In this document: positions 35,613 through 47,367 of the stretch, piece by piece | Layout: every line of letters begins with the position of its first letter | How positions within the stretch are numbered: the first letter of the stretch is position 1 | DNA from: Spisula solida | Taxonomy: Eukaryota; Mollusca; Bivalvia; Venerida; Mactridae | Length of the DNA stretch: 64,000 bases | Assembly (NCBI GenBank): GCA_947247005.1 | Contig: OX365955.1 | Coordinates: forward strand, 40,217,822-40,281,821 | Direction: 5' to 3' | Made by a program: the position numbers and the translations under genes | Notes under the pieces: generated by a model | Told to the model about the DNA's origin: nothing | The model's input: the letters and a program-made list of their open reading frames with translations, nothing else | Databases searched by the model: none

Positions 35613-37487
35613 GTACATGCTCATCTACTGCTTATGCTGATTCAGTATCAAGAGAAGTAAATCTTTAAAAAATAACATTACAAATTAATGTAATCTGCCT
35701 CAAAATGTCGAAAAGACCAATCAATAATTAGTCGGCTGAAAATTACTTCGACCTTTCTACGAAAAGAACTTTATTGAGATAGTATCATTCTTGGATTTCA
35801 ATGACATTAAGCTTTTTAATAAATGCATTCATTGTGTTCTTAATGGTAGAAGCGTTTTAATTAATGCATCCATTGTGTTGTTAATTGAAGATCAGATTAC
35901 ACAGTGTGCGTTAGTGTTACAACTTGCGTTATCTCAATACCTTACTTCCAAATGTAAAATTGTATGTATTATTTTCAACTACATAGGTTAGCAAGCGCAC
36001 GATGATTTAGTCAAAAATGTTGAACGCCAATCAATAAGCATTATTCGCGTGAATTGATAAAAAGCGTACATTTAATGCAGTTGACCTCAATTCTTGGAGC
36101 TAGCTGTAAAAAGAATTTAACATTATCTATTAATGAATCAATTTAGAAACCCCAGTTTTTATTTTTCTACTCAAATATTACCGATCTAGATCGTCGTTTA
36201 CATTTTTGTATTTATTCCAACTGCGTCTTCATCAAGTAGCTTCTCCAACACTTAGCTGAGACCGCGGATAGAATAACTAGCTTTAGCCATGTCATTTTTA
36301 GCGGTGCTGTGTTACACGGAGTAACAACAACGTGTGTTTTCTTGTCATTATATTCCTGAATCAATTAGTATGTTTTCCCTTGAGTTCAGCTTGTGAAAAG
36401 CAAATACAATTATACTTGTATCGTAACGTACAATGCTAGTTCGATTATGCTAATGCATATAAAACTTATGCTAATGCATATAAAACCATAACTTACACAA
36501 ACATATTAAAGAAACTATAAATCCATTCACAACGCATGTTTATAGACAATAACTCTCATTTATTTTAATTGATACAGTTTTTATTATTTTCTAAATTAAA
36601 CGAAAATCTTAAAAACATCGGATTCTATTTTTAGTTCACGGTCACGTGACTAAAACTACCGGATTTTCTTACTTCTGTAATAATTTTCATAACATATGTA
36701 ACCGAATATTTGTGAAAACCGAAACGTCGGTCACTAATACATTATGATAACCTTAAACTTACATTCCGACTTTTCACATATATGTTAACAAAGTGTCGAA
36801 AAGACTAGTCAATATTTCGTCGGCTTAAAATTACATTGACCTTGACCTCGTTTCAAACTTGACCTAGATTGCATAAAGACAAATATTCTTACCAAGGCTC
36901 ATGAAGATAGGGCCGTAGTTGTGTTCTCCAATATGTTTACAAGCTTCTTCTAAGAATTTAAATTGTGACTTAGTATTGACCCCACATGACCCAGTTCCAA
37001 ATTATACTTAGATTTTATATAGGCAAACATTCTGACCAAGTTTCATTAAGATTGGGTCATAATTGTGTTCTCTAATGTGTTCACGGGCTTTTTCTGACAT
37101 TTGACCTTGTGGCCTAGGTTTTGGCCCTAAATAACCTAGTTTCAAACTCGACCTAGATTGCAGAAAGAAAACCTTCTGACCAAGTTTAATGAAGATAGGG
37201 CCATCGTTGTGCCCTGTAAGTTGTTCACAAGCTGTTTCTTATATTTAAGCTAGTGACCTAGTTTTTGACCCCCACATGACCCTGTTTCTAACTTGACCTA
37301 AGTTTCATAGGGACAAACATTCTGATCAAGTTTCATGAAGAATGTTTCCCTTGAATTCAGCTTGTGGAAAGCAAATTCAATTTTATTTTGTCTTGTACCA
37401 TAAGTGCTGATTTGATTAGGCTTATGCATATAAAAACGTATTGTACACTAGCGTATTGCTTGTATAATTCCAAAGCTTTTATTTCAG

Positions 37488-37610
37488 TTTTGGGTGACCC
37501 CTGTACGGACCATGCTGATTGTAGCACAAATGTGGACAATTCAGAATGTATGACAAATACGTGCACGTGCTCAAACGGTTTTGTTCCAACAGGCGGCGAA
37601 TGTTTAAGGG
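37488..37610 (+). CDS. Array exon 14 (module A, subtype A2)
   Basis: Acceptor 'ttatttcag', donor 'AGGG|GTAAAT'. Peptide identical to exons 8 and 18. Confidence 0.87.
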
Positions 37611-37927
37611 GTAAATAGTGTGTTTTGTTTGATTTTTAAATTAATATTAAAACGGTGTATCTGGTATAATAGTTATGTGGAGTTGTGATATCGTATAGAG
37701 AAATTCACTGACCACAAAATATGTTTTATTTATTCATTAGTGGAATTCACAAATCAGCAATAATCACAAAGGATATTAACTGTACATATAAAAGTCAGTA
37801 GTACATATTATTCAGATTACTTACATGGAGCGTCAATATTACTAAGTTGTAATTAAGTAGCGCATGAAATAATCTTATGAATGATAGTTGTGATCAATTA
37901 AAATGCACAAACTATTTCATAATTCAG

Positions 37928-38050
37928 CATTGGGTGAGACGTGTGGCGATACGAGCGCTTGTGCAACAACGAATGCAGTTTGTGATGACCAAAAGGTGTG
38001 TGCTTGTGGTGCGGCTTACAATGAAGATGGAAACGATTGCCTTGCGAAAG
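37928..38050 (+). CDS. Array exon 15 (module B, subtype B2)
   Basis: Acceptor 'ataattcag', donor 'AAAG|GTACGA'. GDTSAC in loop 1, otherwise as exon 9. Confidence 0.87.
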
Positions 38051-38696
38051 GTACGAATTCATCTACTTCTAATGCTGATTCAATATCAAGTGAAGTAAAT
38101 CTTTAGAAGAAACTAACATTCCGACATTACACATATATGTTAACAAAATGTCGAAAAGACCTGTCAATATTTCGTCGGCTTTAAATTACATTTACCTTGA
38201 CCTAGTTTCAAACTTGACCTAGATTGCATTAAGACAACTGTTCTTACCAAGGTACATGTAGATAGGGCCGTAGTTGGGTTCTCCAATATGTTCAAAAGCT
38301 TTTTATAAGATTTAACCTTGTGGCCTATTTTTGGTCCCAAATAACCTAGTTTCAAACTTGACCTAGATTGCATAAAAAACCTTCTGACCAAGTTTAATGA
38401 AGATAGGGCCATCGTTGTGTCCTGTAACTTGTTCACAAGCTGTTTCTTAGATTTAAGATAGTGACCTAGTTTTTGACCCCCACATGAGCATGTTTCTAAC
38501 TTGACCTGAATTTCATAGGGTCAAACATTCTGATCAAGTTTCATGAAGAATGTTTTCCCTTCAATTCAACTTGTGGAAAGCAAATAAAAATTTATTTTGT
38601 CTTGTACCATAAGGTCTGATTTAATTATGTTTATGCATATAAAAAGGTATCGTACACAAGCATATTGCTTGTATAATTCCAAAGTTTTTATTGCAG

Positions 38697-38819
38697 TTTT
38701 GGGTGACCCCTGTACGGACCATGCTGATTGTAGCACACATGTGGACAATTCAGAATGTATGATAAATACGTGCACGTGCTCAAACGGTTTTGTTCCAATA
38801 GGTGGCGAATGCTTAAAGG
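38697..38819 (+). CDS. Array exon 16 (module A, subtype A3)
   Basis: Acceptor 'tttattgcag', donor 'AAGG|GTAAAG'. Loop 3 MINT, and PIGGE in place of PTGGE in loop 5. The following intron is 316 bp, unlike the 192 bp after exons 4, 10 and 20. Confidence 0.87.
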
Positions 38820-39135
38820 GTAAAGATTGTGTTTTGTTTGATTTTTAAATGAATATTAAAACGGTGTATCTGGTATATTAGTTTTGTGGAGTTGTGATAT
38901 CGTATAGAGAAAATCACTGACCACAAAATATGTGTTATTTATTTGTTAGTGGAATTCATAAATCAGCAATAATCATAAAGGATACAAATTGTAAATATAA
39001 ATTCAGTAGTACATATTATTCAGATTACTTACATAGAGCGTCAATATCACTAAGTTGTAATTAAGTAGCGCATGAAATAATCCAATGAATGATAGTTGTC
39101 AACAATTTAAATGCACAAACTATTTTACAATTCAG

Positions 39136-39258
39136 CATTGGGTGAGACTTGCGGCGATACGAGCGATTGTGCTACAACGAATGCATATTGCGATGACCGA
39201 AAGGTGTGTGATTGTGATGCGGCTTACAATGAAGATGGAAACGATTGCGTTGCGAACG
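39136..39258 (+). CDS. Array exon 17 (module B, distinct)
   Basis: Acceptor 'acaattcag', donor 'AACG|GTACGA'. Unique replacements: NAYC, DDRKV, CDCD between cysteines 4 and 5, and a final VAN. It lies in the slot where units 1, 2 and 4 have a B3 module. Confidence 0.85.
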
Positions 39259-39346
39259 GTACGAATTCATCTACTTCTAATGCTGATTTAATATCAAGTG
39301 AAGTAAATCTTTAGAAAATAACTAACATTCCGACCTTTCACAAGCA

Positions 39347-40265
39347 CGAGGGGTGATCAACAAATACGCGGAAAAATGCTCCGAAATGAAGAAAATTGAT
39401 TAGATAATAGATTGGCGTATTGCAAATACATAACTATAAAAACATTAAACGCAAGGAAATATTTAGTTGGAAAAACATAGTAACCGTAACGTCACTATGG
39501 CTATACCGGCCCAACGTCATCGCGACGTCGTTACATATAACAGTGTACATACTCATTCGTGGCATAATTAATAATGTATAACGCATTGAATAATTTTAAA
39601 AAATAGTTTTTCAACAAGATACACTCAATAGACCTGTCAACAGAAAATCAATTTGTTTCCTCTCCAACTTGCATGTAACTTGCAAGCATTAGCTTCTGAT
39701 CACATTAATATTGATGACGTAATTTGATGTTATTGACGTCGTATAGCCCATTTGCTTATCTGCATTGCTTTAACATGGCTACATAAGAGAGAATATGCCA
39801 AACAGACATCTGTTTTGTATGTTATTACATAGATGCTTCTTTCATTCACAGCAAAACTTTTCGTCGCCGATTTCTGTACTGCACTCATTTTCAGACAACG
39901 ACTTCGAAGCAAATAGCTCTAAAATAGAATTTTGACATTAAAACTTGTTTTTGAAATAATGAATATAATGTTATATCATAGCATGTTCATAACCCACCCT
40001 TTGAAAAATGATAATACTACAAACGCACGAATGATACGTCATTGTATGCTGCGTGTAACGTTGGAAAATATGAAAATTTGGGCCGCATGACGTCGATTGG
40101 CGCTGCCATTAGAAACCGCGTTCGTTCATATTTTGGTTAATATTAATGGTCAGCGGTGAATCAATTTAGGATAAATTTATCTTCATGTTTAGAAAGTTTC
40201 AACAACTTACAATGCCAAATGAAGAAATGACAGCGCTGTTCCGCGTATTTGTTGATCACCCCTCG
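39347..40265. mobile_element. 919-bp TIR element inside the array intron
   Basis: Perfect 27-bp terminal inverted repeats starting CGAGGGGTGATCAACAAATA (39347-39373 and 40239-40265). No transposase: the longest frames are about 60 codons. The flanks, compared with the empty intron at 26010 or 30850, show the insertion falls in 'cacatatatgttaac', but the left flank reads 'cacaagca', so no clean target duplication is visible. Probably a nonautonomous DNA transposon. Confidence 0.85.
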
Positions 40266-40495
40266 TATGTTAACAAAGTGTCGAAAAGACCAGTCAATAT
40301 TTCGTCGGCTTAAAATTACATTGACCTTGACCTCGTTTCAAACTTGACCTAGATTGCATAAAGACAAATATTCTTACCGAGGTTCATGAAGATAGGGCCG
40401 TAGTTGTGTTCTCCAATATGTTCACAAGCTTTGTCTAAGATTTAAAATTGTGACTTAGTTTTTGACCCCACATGAACCAGTTCCGAATTTTACTG

Positions 40496-41019
40496 AGAAC
40501 AAAGCCCCCTATATTAGAGGATATTGAATACATTTATGTACAAACAGTATTAAACAATCAATCAATGATTACAATGAAAGCAATACAACATATACAGTGA
40601 ATATGCAGGCATGACAAGATGCATTCGTCATACCATCAGATTATGTCTATGTTTAATCAGAGTAAATGTTCAGACATTGCACTATGTGTGAGAAAGAACA
40701 TTTCAAAAATTGTCTCTCAGTTTCTGAGTCGAGGATTGGTTCGAGAGGAGCACCCAAATGTTTTAGCACAAGGGAGTAACTATCCATTTCACTAATTCGG
40801 TGAGTGTCGATCTGGTTAAGTATCTGTTCTAATGAGGTTAGCATTTGTGTTCGAATGGTTTCCGTTGTCGAGCATTCACAAAGTACGTGAATAAGTTCCT
40901 CCTGAAATAATGCCTTACATTTATTACACGCGCTGTTGTCGATGGATACAGATCTCGTCCATAGTCGTTCAATATCGTTCATGATATATCTGAATGAGCT
41001 CCGTTGACACACAGTATAT
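40496..41019 (-). pseudogene. LINE 3' fragment (zinc-finger C-terminus)
   Basis: A minus-strand frame ends a LINE ORF2: LWTRSVSIDNSACNKC followed by a C-x2-C-x9-H-x4-C finger and about 80 residues (LEQILNQIDTHRI, ending CLNIYSD). It is of a different subfamily from the 3.1- and 51.5-kb elements. The fragment sits inside the GACCT intron repeat. Compared with 31080-31190, about 120 bp of host repeat is missing at the junctions. Truncated at its 5' end. Confidence 0.7.
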
Positions 41020-41421
41020 TGACCTTGTGGCCTAGTTTTTGGCCCCAGAAAACCTAGTTTCAAACTCGACCTAGATTGCAGAAAGAAAACCTTCTGACCA
41101 AGTTTAATGAAGATAGGGCCATCGTTGTATCCAGTAACTTGTTCACAAGCTGCTTCTTATATTTAAGCTAGTAATCTAGTTTTTGACCCCCACATGACCC
41201 TGTTTCTAACTTGACCTAAATTTCATAGGGACAAACATTCTGATCAAGTTTAATGAAGAATGTTTTTCCTTGAATTCAGCTTGTGGAAAGCAAATACAAT
41301 TTTGTTTTGGCTTGTACCATAAAGGGCTAATTTAATTATGTTTATGCATATAAAAACGTATCGTACATTTTTAATTTAGTCTAGCATATGGCTTGTATAA
41401 TTCCAAAGCTTTTATTTTTAG

Positions 41422-41544
41422 TCTTGGGTGACCCCTGTACGGACCATGCTGATTGTAGCACAAATGTGGACAATTCAGAATGTATGACAAATACGTGCAC
41501 GTGCTCAAACGGTTTTGTTCCAACAGGCGGCGAATGTTTAAGGG
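41422..41544 (+). CDS. Array exon 18 (module A, subtype A2)
   Basis: Its acceptor is altered to 'tttatttttag' and the first bases are TC TTG, but AG and phase are kept. Donor 'AGGG|GTATAT'. Peptide as exons 8 and 14. A stop-containing splice junction sequence hides it from simple open-frame scans. Confidence 0.82.
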
Positions 41545-41861
41545 GTATATAGTGTGTTTTGTTTGATTTTTAAATTAATATTAAAACGGTGTATCTGGTA
41601 TAATAGTTATGTGGAGTTGTGATATCGTATAGAGAAAATCACTGACCACAAACTATGTTTTATTTATTCATTAGTGGAATTCACAAATCAGCAATAATCA
41701 CAAAGGATATTAACTGTACATATAAAAGTCAGTAGTACATATTATTCAGATTACTTACATGGAGCGTCAATATTACTAAGTTGTAATTAAGTAGCGCATG
41801 AAATAATCTTATGAATGATAGTTGTGATCAATTTAAATGCACAAACTATTTCATAATTCAG

Positions 41862-41984
41862 CATTGGGTGAGACGTGTGGCGATACGGGCGCTTGTGCTA
41901 CAACGAATGCAGTTTGTGATGACCAAAAGGTGTGTGCTTGTGGTGCGGCTTACAATGAAGATGGAAACGATTGCCTTGCGAAAG
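41862..41984 (+). CDS. Array exon 19 (module B, subtype B2)
   Basis: Acceptor 'ataattcag', donor 'AAAG|GTACGA'. GDTGAC in loop 1, otherwise as exons 9 and 15. Confidence 0.87.
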
Positions 41985-42444
41985 GTACGAATTCATCTAC
42001 TTCTAATGCTGATTCAATATCAAGTGAAGTAAATCTTTAGAAGAAACCAACATTCCGACATTACACATATATGTTAACAAAATGTCGAAAAGACCTGTTT
42101 CAAACTTGACTTAGATTGCATAAAAAACCTTCTGACCAAGTTAAATGAAGATAGGGCCATCGTTGTGTCCTGTAACTTGTTCACAAGCTGTTTCTTAGAT
42201 TTAAGATAGTGACCTAGTTTTTGACCCCCACATGAGCATGTTTCTAACTTGACCTAAATTTCATAGGGTCAAACATTCTGATCAAGTTTCATGAAGAATG
42301 TTTTCCCTTCAATTCAGCTTGTGGAAAGCAAATAAAAATTTATTTTGTCTTGTACCATAAAGTCTGATTTAATTATGTTTATGCATATAAAAAGGTATCG
42401 TACACAAGCATATTGCTTGTATAATTCCAAAGTTTTTATTGCAG

Positions 42445-42567
42445 TTTTGGGTGACCCCTGTACGGACCATGCTGATTGTAGCACACATGTGGACAATTCA
42501 GAATGTATGATAAATACGTGCACGTGCTCAAACGGTTTTGTTCCAACAGGTGGCGAATGCTTAAAGG
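42445..42567 (+). CDS. Array exon 20 (module A, subtype A3)
   Basis: Acceptor 'tttattgcag', donor 'AAGG|GTAATG'. Loop 3 MINT, PTGGE in loop 5. A 192-bp intron follows. Confidence 0.87.
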
Positions 42568-42759
42568 GTAATGATTGTGTTTTGTTTGATTTTTAAATGA
42601 ATATTAAAACGGTGTATCTGGTATATTAGTTTTGTGGAGTTGTGATATCGTATAGAGAAAATCACTGACCACAAAATATGTATTATTTATTGGTTAGTGG
42701 AATTCACAAATCAGCAATAATCACAATTAATTAAATACACGAACTATTTCATAATTCAG

Positions 42760-42882
42760 CTTTGGGTGAGACGTGTGGCGATACGAACGATTGTGCTACA
42801 ACGAATGCAGTTTGTGATGACCAAAAGGTGTGTGCTTGTGAAGCGGCTTACAATGAAGGTGGAAACGATTGCGTTGCGAAAG
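42760..42882 (+). CDS. Array exon 21 (module B, subtype B3)
   Basis: Acceptor 'ataattcag', donor 'AAAG|GTACGA'. GDTND and NEGGND as in exons 5 and 11, with ACEAAY instead of ACDAAY. Last exon before the Tc1/mariner insertion. Confidence 0.86.
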
Positions 42883-43121
42883 GTACGAATTCATCTACTG
42901 CGTATGCTGATTCAATATCAAGTGAAGTAAATCTTTAGAAAATAACTAACATTTCGACTTTTCACATATATGATAACAAAGTGTCGAAAATACCAGTCAA
43001 TATTTCGTCGGCTTTAAATTACATTTACCTTGACCTAGTTTTAAACTTGACTCAGATTGCATAAAGACAAATATTCTTACCAAGGTTCATGAAGATAAGG
43101 CCGTAGTTGTGTTCTCTAATA

Positions 43122-44680
43122 TACTCAAACGCAAAAGAATCTGTGCATGTTTCAAATTAGGATAACTATCGTAATATCGGTCGTGGGCATTTCATTTTTG
43201 TACCACGTAAAGCACGCGTGTCACATTGTCGAACAATGGGCACAATGAGGCCGTATCGGATTAAATGTTATGTAACGTCCCAAGTCGGGATTTTCGCATG
43301 ATTTGCCCGTGCTTGTCAAAGGTGAAATCGGTCAAATAACCTCTCATTCATTCTTCGCAGCTCCAAGGAGTAAGAAAAACACAAACTAATCTCTGTAAAA
43401 TTAGAACTTGCTATGCCAAGATTATCCGAACGTCAGCGAATTGAGGCGTTGATGATGCTCAATAGAGGTACCTCTATTGATAATGTTGCACGGGTATTTA
43501 ATTGTCACAGAAACACAATTAGTAGTCTTCGTGCAAGGTTCCAGCAAACTGGTGCAGTTGCAGATCGACCTCGAAGCGGCAGGCCTCGTGTTACTGACGC
43601 CAGATTAGACCGCCACTTGGTACTGACGCACACAAGACGTCGGTTCCAAACGGCCACCGATACAGCGAGATAGTACGGAATTAGCAGGGACATAGTCCTG
43701 AGGCGTCTTCGTCACTGTGCTCGGCCTTTAAGATCCAGGCGACCTTACGTTGGAAGCATTCTCATGCGACGTCATCGCTATGCTCGTCTGAACTGGGCAC
43801 GGCAACATCTCCGTTGGCAAAGACGTCAGTGGAATGAAACTGTTTTCACTGACGAATCCAGATTCAATATCAGTCACCATGCTGGTAGAGTGAGGGTGTT
43901 TAGAAGGAGAGGTGAGCGATTTGCTAACGCCTGTGTTGTTGAAAGAAACAGGTTTGGTGGTGGAAGCGTGATGGTTTAGGGTGGGATAAAGGGAAATATG
44001 AAAACCGATCTGATAATTTTGAACGGCAATCTAAATGCTGCTGGCTACATAAATCAGGTGTTAAAACATGTAGCAAATCCATTCATCCACCAGCATGCTC
44101 CTGTCACTTTGATGCATGACAATGCGCGTCCGCATACAGCTCTTATTACGCGTCAATATCTGAATGCAAATGGCGTTAATGTTTTGCCTTGGCCTGCCGT
44201 TTCCCCAGACCTAAATCCCATTGAGCATATTTGGGATCTTCTCGGTAGAAGGGTACGCTCACGACATAATGTCAACAATTTGCAGGGGCTGCAGAATGCT
44301 CTACGGGGAGAATGGAATGCGATTCCTCCTCACGTCATACAACGTTACGTCAATTCCATGAGACGTCGTATTGTGCAGGTAATACGTCACAATGGAGGTC
44401 ACAACCGCTATTAATAAAATTATCACGATTAAACCATTCAGAGAATCTTAAACCTTAATTTTATTCACAATAACACCGATATCACCATATTTTTTTTCAC
44501 CCCTACCATGCTGAAACGATCAACACGATTCTTTTCATAGCGCTTTTCTAAAAACATGTCACCCGTTTTATAGGCAATAGAATAAGCTAAACGTTGACAC
44601 CAAACACTATATACTTTCTTTTATGGATGTCTAGAAAAATAAGGTAAAACCCCATGCACAGTTTCTTTTGCGTTTGAGTA
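43122..44680 (+). mobile_element. Tc1/mariner transposon, 1,559 bp, with TIRs and TA duplication
   Basis: Terminal inverted repeats of 28 bp with one mismatch (TACTCAAACGCAAAAGAA...) lie at 43122-43149 and 44653-44680, flanked by TA at 43120-43121 and 44681-44682. Removing the element and one TA restores 'ctctaatatgttcac', the sequence in uninterrupted array introns such as 31010. The insertion is therefore precise and younger than the local intron repeat. Confidence 0.95.
43413..44414 (+). pseudogene. Tc1/mariner transposase with two in-frame stops
   Basis: A single reading frame from MPRLSERQRIEAL to the end (HNGGHNRY), interrupted by TAG at 43671-43673 and TAG at 43977-43979. Domains in order are an N-terminal helix-turn-helix pair (ERQRIEALMMLNRGTSID, then GRPRVTD linker), then the DDE domain: D in FTDESRF, D in MHDNARPHTA and E in PNPIEH-like DLNPIEHIWD, spaced DD34E. 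The second stop replaces the usual Trp of the SVMVWGGI motif, a one-base TGG to TAG change. There are no frameshifts. The enzyme would be inactive, but the element could be moved in trans because the TIRs are intact. Confidence 0.95.
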
Positions 44681-44689
44681 TATGTTCAC

Positions 44690-45110
44690 ACGCTTTTTCT
44701 AAGAATAAAAATTGGCACTTAGTTTTTCACCCCACATGACCCAGTTCCAAATTTGACTTGGATTTTATATAGGCAAACATTCTGACCAAGTTTCATTACG
44801 ATTGGGTCATAATTGTGTTCTCTAATGTGTTCACGAGCTTTTCTAACATTTGACCTTGTGACCTAGTTTTTGCCCCTAAATAACCTAGTTTCAAATTTGA
44901 CCTAGATTGCATAAAACAAAACTTCTGACCAAGTTTAATAAAAATAGGGCCATCGTTGTGTCCTGTAACTTGTTCACAAGCTGTTTCTTAGATTTAAGCT
45001 AGTGACCTAGTTTTTGACCCACACATTACACTGTTTCTAACTTGAACTAAATTTCATAGGGACAAACATTCTGATCAAGTTTCATGAAAAATTGTTTTCC
45101 TTGAATTCAG
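44690..45110 (+). repeat. GACCT-type tandem intron repeat
   Basis: Continuation of the intron repeat interrupted by the Tc1/mariner element: 'tttttcaccccacatgaccc', 'gattgggtcataattgtgtt', 'tgacctagtttttgaccc'. More diverged than the copies in units 2 and 3. Confidence 0.75.
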
Positions 45111-45239
45111 CTCGTGGAAAGCAAATACAATATTTTATTATCTCCTGTACCATAAGGGCTGATTTGATTATGTTTATACATATAAAAACGTATTGTACAC
45201 TAGCATATTGCTTGTATAATTCCAAAGCTATTATTCCAG

Positions 45240-45362
45240 GTCTGGGTGACACCTGTACGGACCATGCTGATTGTAGCACACATGTAGACAATTCCGAATG
45301 TATGATAAATACGTGCACGTGCTCAAACGGTTTTGTTCCAACAGGTGGCGAATGCTTAAAGG
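45240..45362 (+). CDS. Array exon 22 (module A)
   Basis: Acceptor 'attattccag', first bases GT CTG so the split codon becomes Gly. Donor 'AAGG|GTAAAG'. GDTCTDHAD, loop 3 MINT. A3-like but diverged, with flanking intron no longer nearly identical to the units upstream. Confidence 0.86.
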
Positions 45363-45682
45363 GTAAAGATTGTGTTTGGTTTTATTAAGAATGAAGATAA
45401 AAACATTGTATCTGGTATATAAGTTATGTGGAGTTGTGATATCGTATAGAGAAAATCACTGACCACAAATTATGTGTTATTTATTGGTTAATGGAATTCA
45501 CAAATCAGCCAGAATCACAAAGGATACAAATTGTAAATATAAAAGTCAGTAGTACATATTGTTCAGATTACTTACATAGAGCGTCAATATTACTGAGTTG
45601 TAATTAAGTAGCGCATATATATGCTATCAATGATACGAGTATTTGTGATCATTTTAGATGCACGAACTATTTCATAATTCAG

Positions 45683-45805
45683 AATTGGGTGAGACGTGTA
45701 GCGATACGAGCGATTGTGCTACAACGAATGCAGTTTGTGATGACCGAAGGGTGTGTGCTTGTGATGCGGCTTACAATGACGATGGAAACGATTGCGTTGC
45801 GAAAG
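45683..45805 (+). CDS. Array exon 23 (module B)
   Basis: Acceptor 'ataattcag' with first bases AA, split codon Glu. Donor 'AAAG|GTAAAC'. CSDTSDC in loop 1, DDRRV, and AYNDDGND in loop 5. Confidence 0.86.
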
Positions 45806-45869
45806 GTAAACACTCATCTACTTCTAATTCAGTATCTAGTAAAGTAAATCTTTAGAAGAAACTAACATT

Positions 45870-46860
45870 CCTACTTTACACATATAATACATGTCAACTA
45901 CCTCAAACAGTCAATATTTCGTCGGCTTAAAATTACTTTGACCTTTCTTCAAAAATAACTTCTTTGAGATAATATCATTCTTGGATTTCAATGACATTAA
46001 GGTTTTTAATGAATGCATCCATTGTGTTCTTAATTGGAGTAGCTTTTTAATTGATTCACCCCTTGTATTTATTTTTAGAGTTAAAGTTTAGTGATGCGTT
46101 CATTTTCAGTTCGCCATTATGCTTCCTATTTCATTGTGCGATGACCGGATACTAGTAATATGCAGACTCTATAAATGTGTCTAACCTTAAGCCTTTTCGG
46201 ACGGAGTGTGTTGATGCTTATCTGTTACATGAGCTTGTCGTGCCCTGATATGTTTTTCTATTTTCGATTGATTATTGACTACATGTACTTTCTGTGCTAC
46301 TCGATGTGTATTGTTAATATAATGACTCATGTTTTACATTCTTGTATTACCTGTCACTGTGACCTTTATATTAAGTGACATTACATTACGGGACACGACA
46401 CTGTTATTTACACACTATCCTGTTCTATAACGTTGTATGAGGGGTAAGCGTTAGATTTGGTACACTGTAAAACGTTTAAGCCCCCTGTGATATATGTTGC
46501 TGTTCGTACCAAGGCGGACGCCCCGTACAGAACCTTCCTTTATGAATGTATTGTCCACTTTATAGTATAAATAGAAAACTACAAAAATATTTGGCCATTG
46601 TACTCTTTTGTGTAACTGTGTTCATTTTGTATATGTCCTTCTGCGTGTACACTGTATCTGTTGTGGATTGTCCTTGTGTTGTGTGTCGTCGTTTGTATTA
46701 TTCTTATCACCTGGTTCTTACTCCGGTTTAGTTTGAATGACTGAGGCGGCAGACTTTCGGTGTGGGGTGTCATGTTTTGTAGTTGCGTTTGGCATTATCT
46801 GTGCCTTTTGATATAAGTACAGAATAAATAATTATCTTGATTTTAAAAATCCCAAACACA
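45870..46860 (+). other. Intron 23-24 with R1 repeat
   Basis: The first part (to about 46150) is the post-B intron block also seen at 18.0 and 29.8 kb. About 46590-46830 is an R1 copy ('ggttcttactccggtttagt', 'actgaggcggcagactttcg'). Open frames on both strands here are repeat sequence. Confidence 0.65.
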
Positions 46861-46893
46861 AGAATAAGCCGCGGGATTAACTCGTTATTTCAG

Positions 46894-47022
46894 TTTTGGA
46901 TGACGACTGTACCGACAATACCGATTGTAGTACACATGTGGACAATTCGGAGTGTACGGGTGTCCCTAGTACGTGCACATGCTCAAACGGTTTTGTTCCA
47001 ACAGGCGGGGAATGCTTAAAGC
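46894..47022 (+). CDS. Array exon 24 (module A, enlarged loop)
   Basis: Acceptor 'gttatttcag', donor 'AAGC|GTAAGT'. 129 bp instead of 123: loop 3 is the six-residue TGVPST where others have four. LDDDC replaces LGDxC. Ending in C rather than G changes the split codon to Pro. Frame and all cysteines are kept. Confidence 0.84.
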
Positions 47023-47367
47023 GTAAGTTCGTATATGTTATGTTTTATTTTTCAATGGATATTAAAGCAGCATCTTAGATAATATATAAATATATTAAAA
47101 CTGTTGATTTATCGCTCATATCCCTGGTGATATCGCATAGAATAAAATCATTGACCACAAAATATGTTTTATTTATAAGTTAGAGGAATACACAAATCAG
47201 CAATAATCACAAAGGATGAAAACTGTACATATAAACGTCAGTAGTACATGCTTTTCAGATTAATTACATGGAGTGTCAATATTACAAAGAAATTAATAAG
47301 CATATGAAATAATCCTATGAATGATAGTTGTGATCAATTTAAATGCACAAGCTATTTTACAATTCAG

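Larger units (their letters stand above)
33291..39345 (+). repeat. Array unit copy 3 (six exons, with 0.43-kb deletion)
   Basis: Carries exons 12-17. Near 34206 the sequence jumps from the match of 27864 to the match of about 28308, removing roughly 430-440 bp, with 'aat/aaata' microhomology at the join. The last B exon (17) is not the B3 type expected from unit 2, so the unit's 3' end has a different history. Confidence 0.85.
40266..42960 (+). repeat. Array unit copy 4 (partial, four exons)
   Basis: Carries exons 18-21, which match the A2-B2-A3-B3 portion of unit 2 (exons 8-11). The A1-B1 pair is absent. A LINE fragment interrupts its leading GACCT repeat. Confidence 0.8.

Noticed and set aside
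25244..45318. Recurrent minus-strand frames opposite A exons (starting MHVF..., about 69 codons)
   Set aside because: They are exact shadows of the A exons on the other strand, recurring with each duplication. No splice sites or independent conservation.
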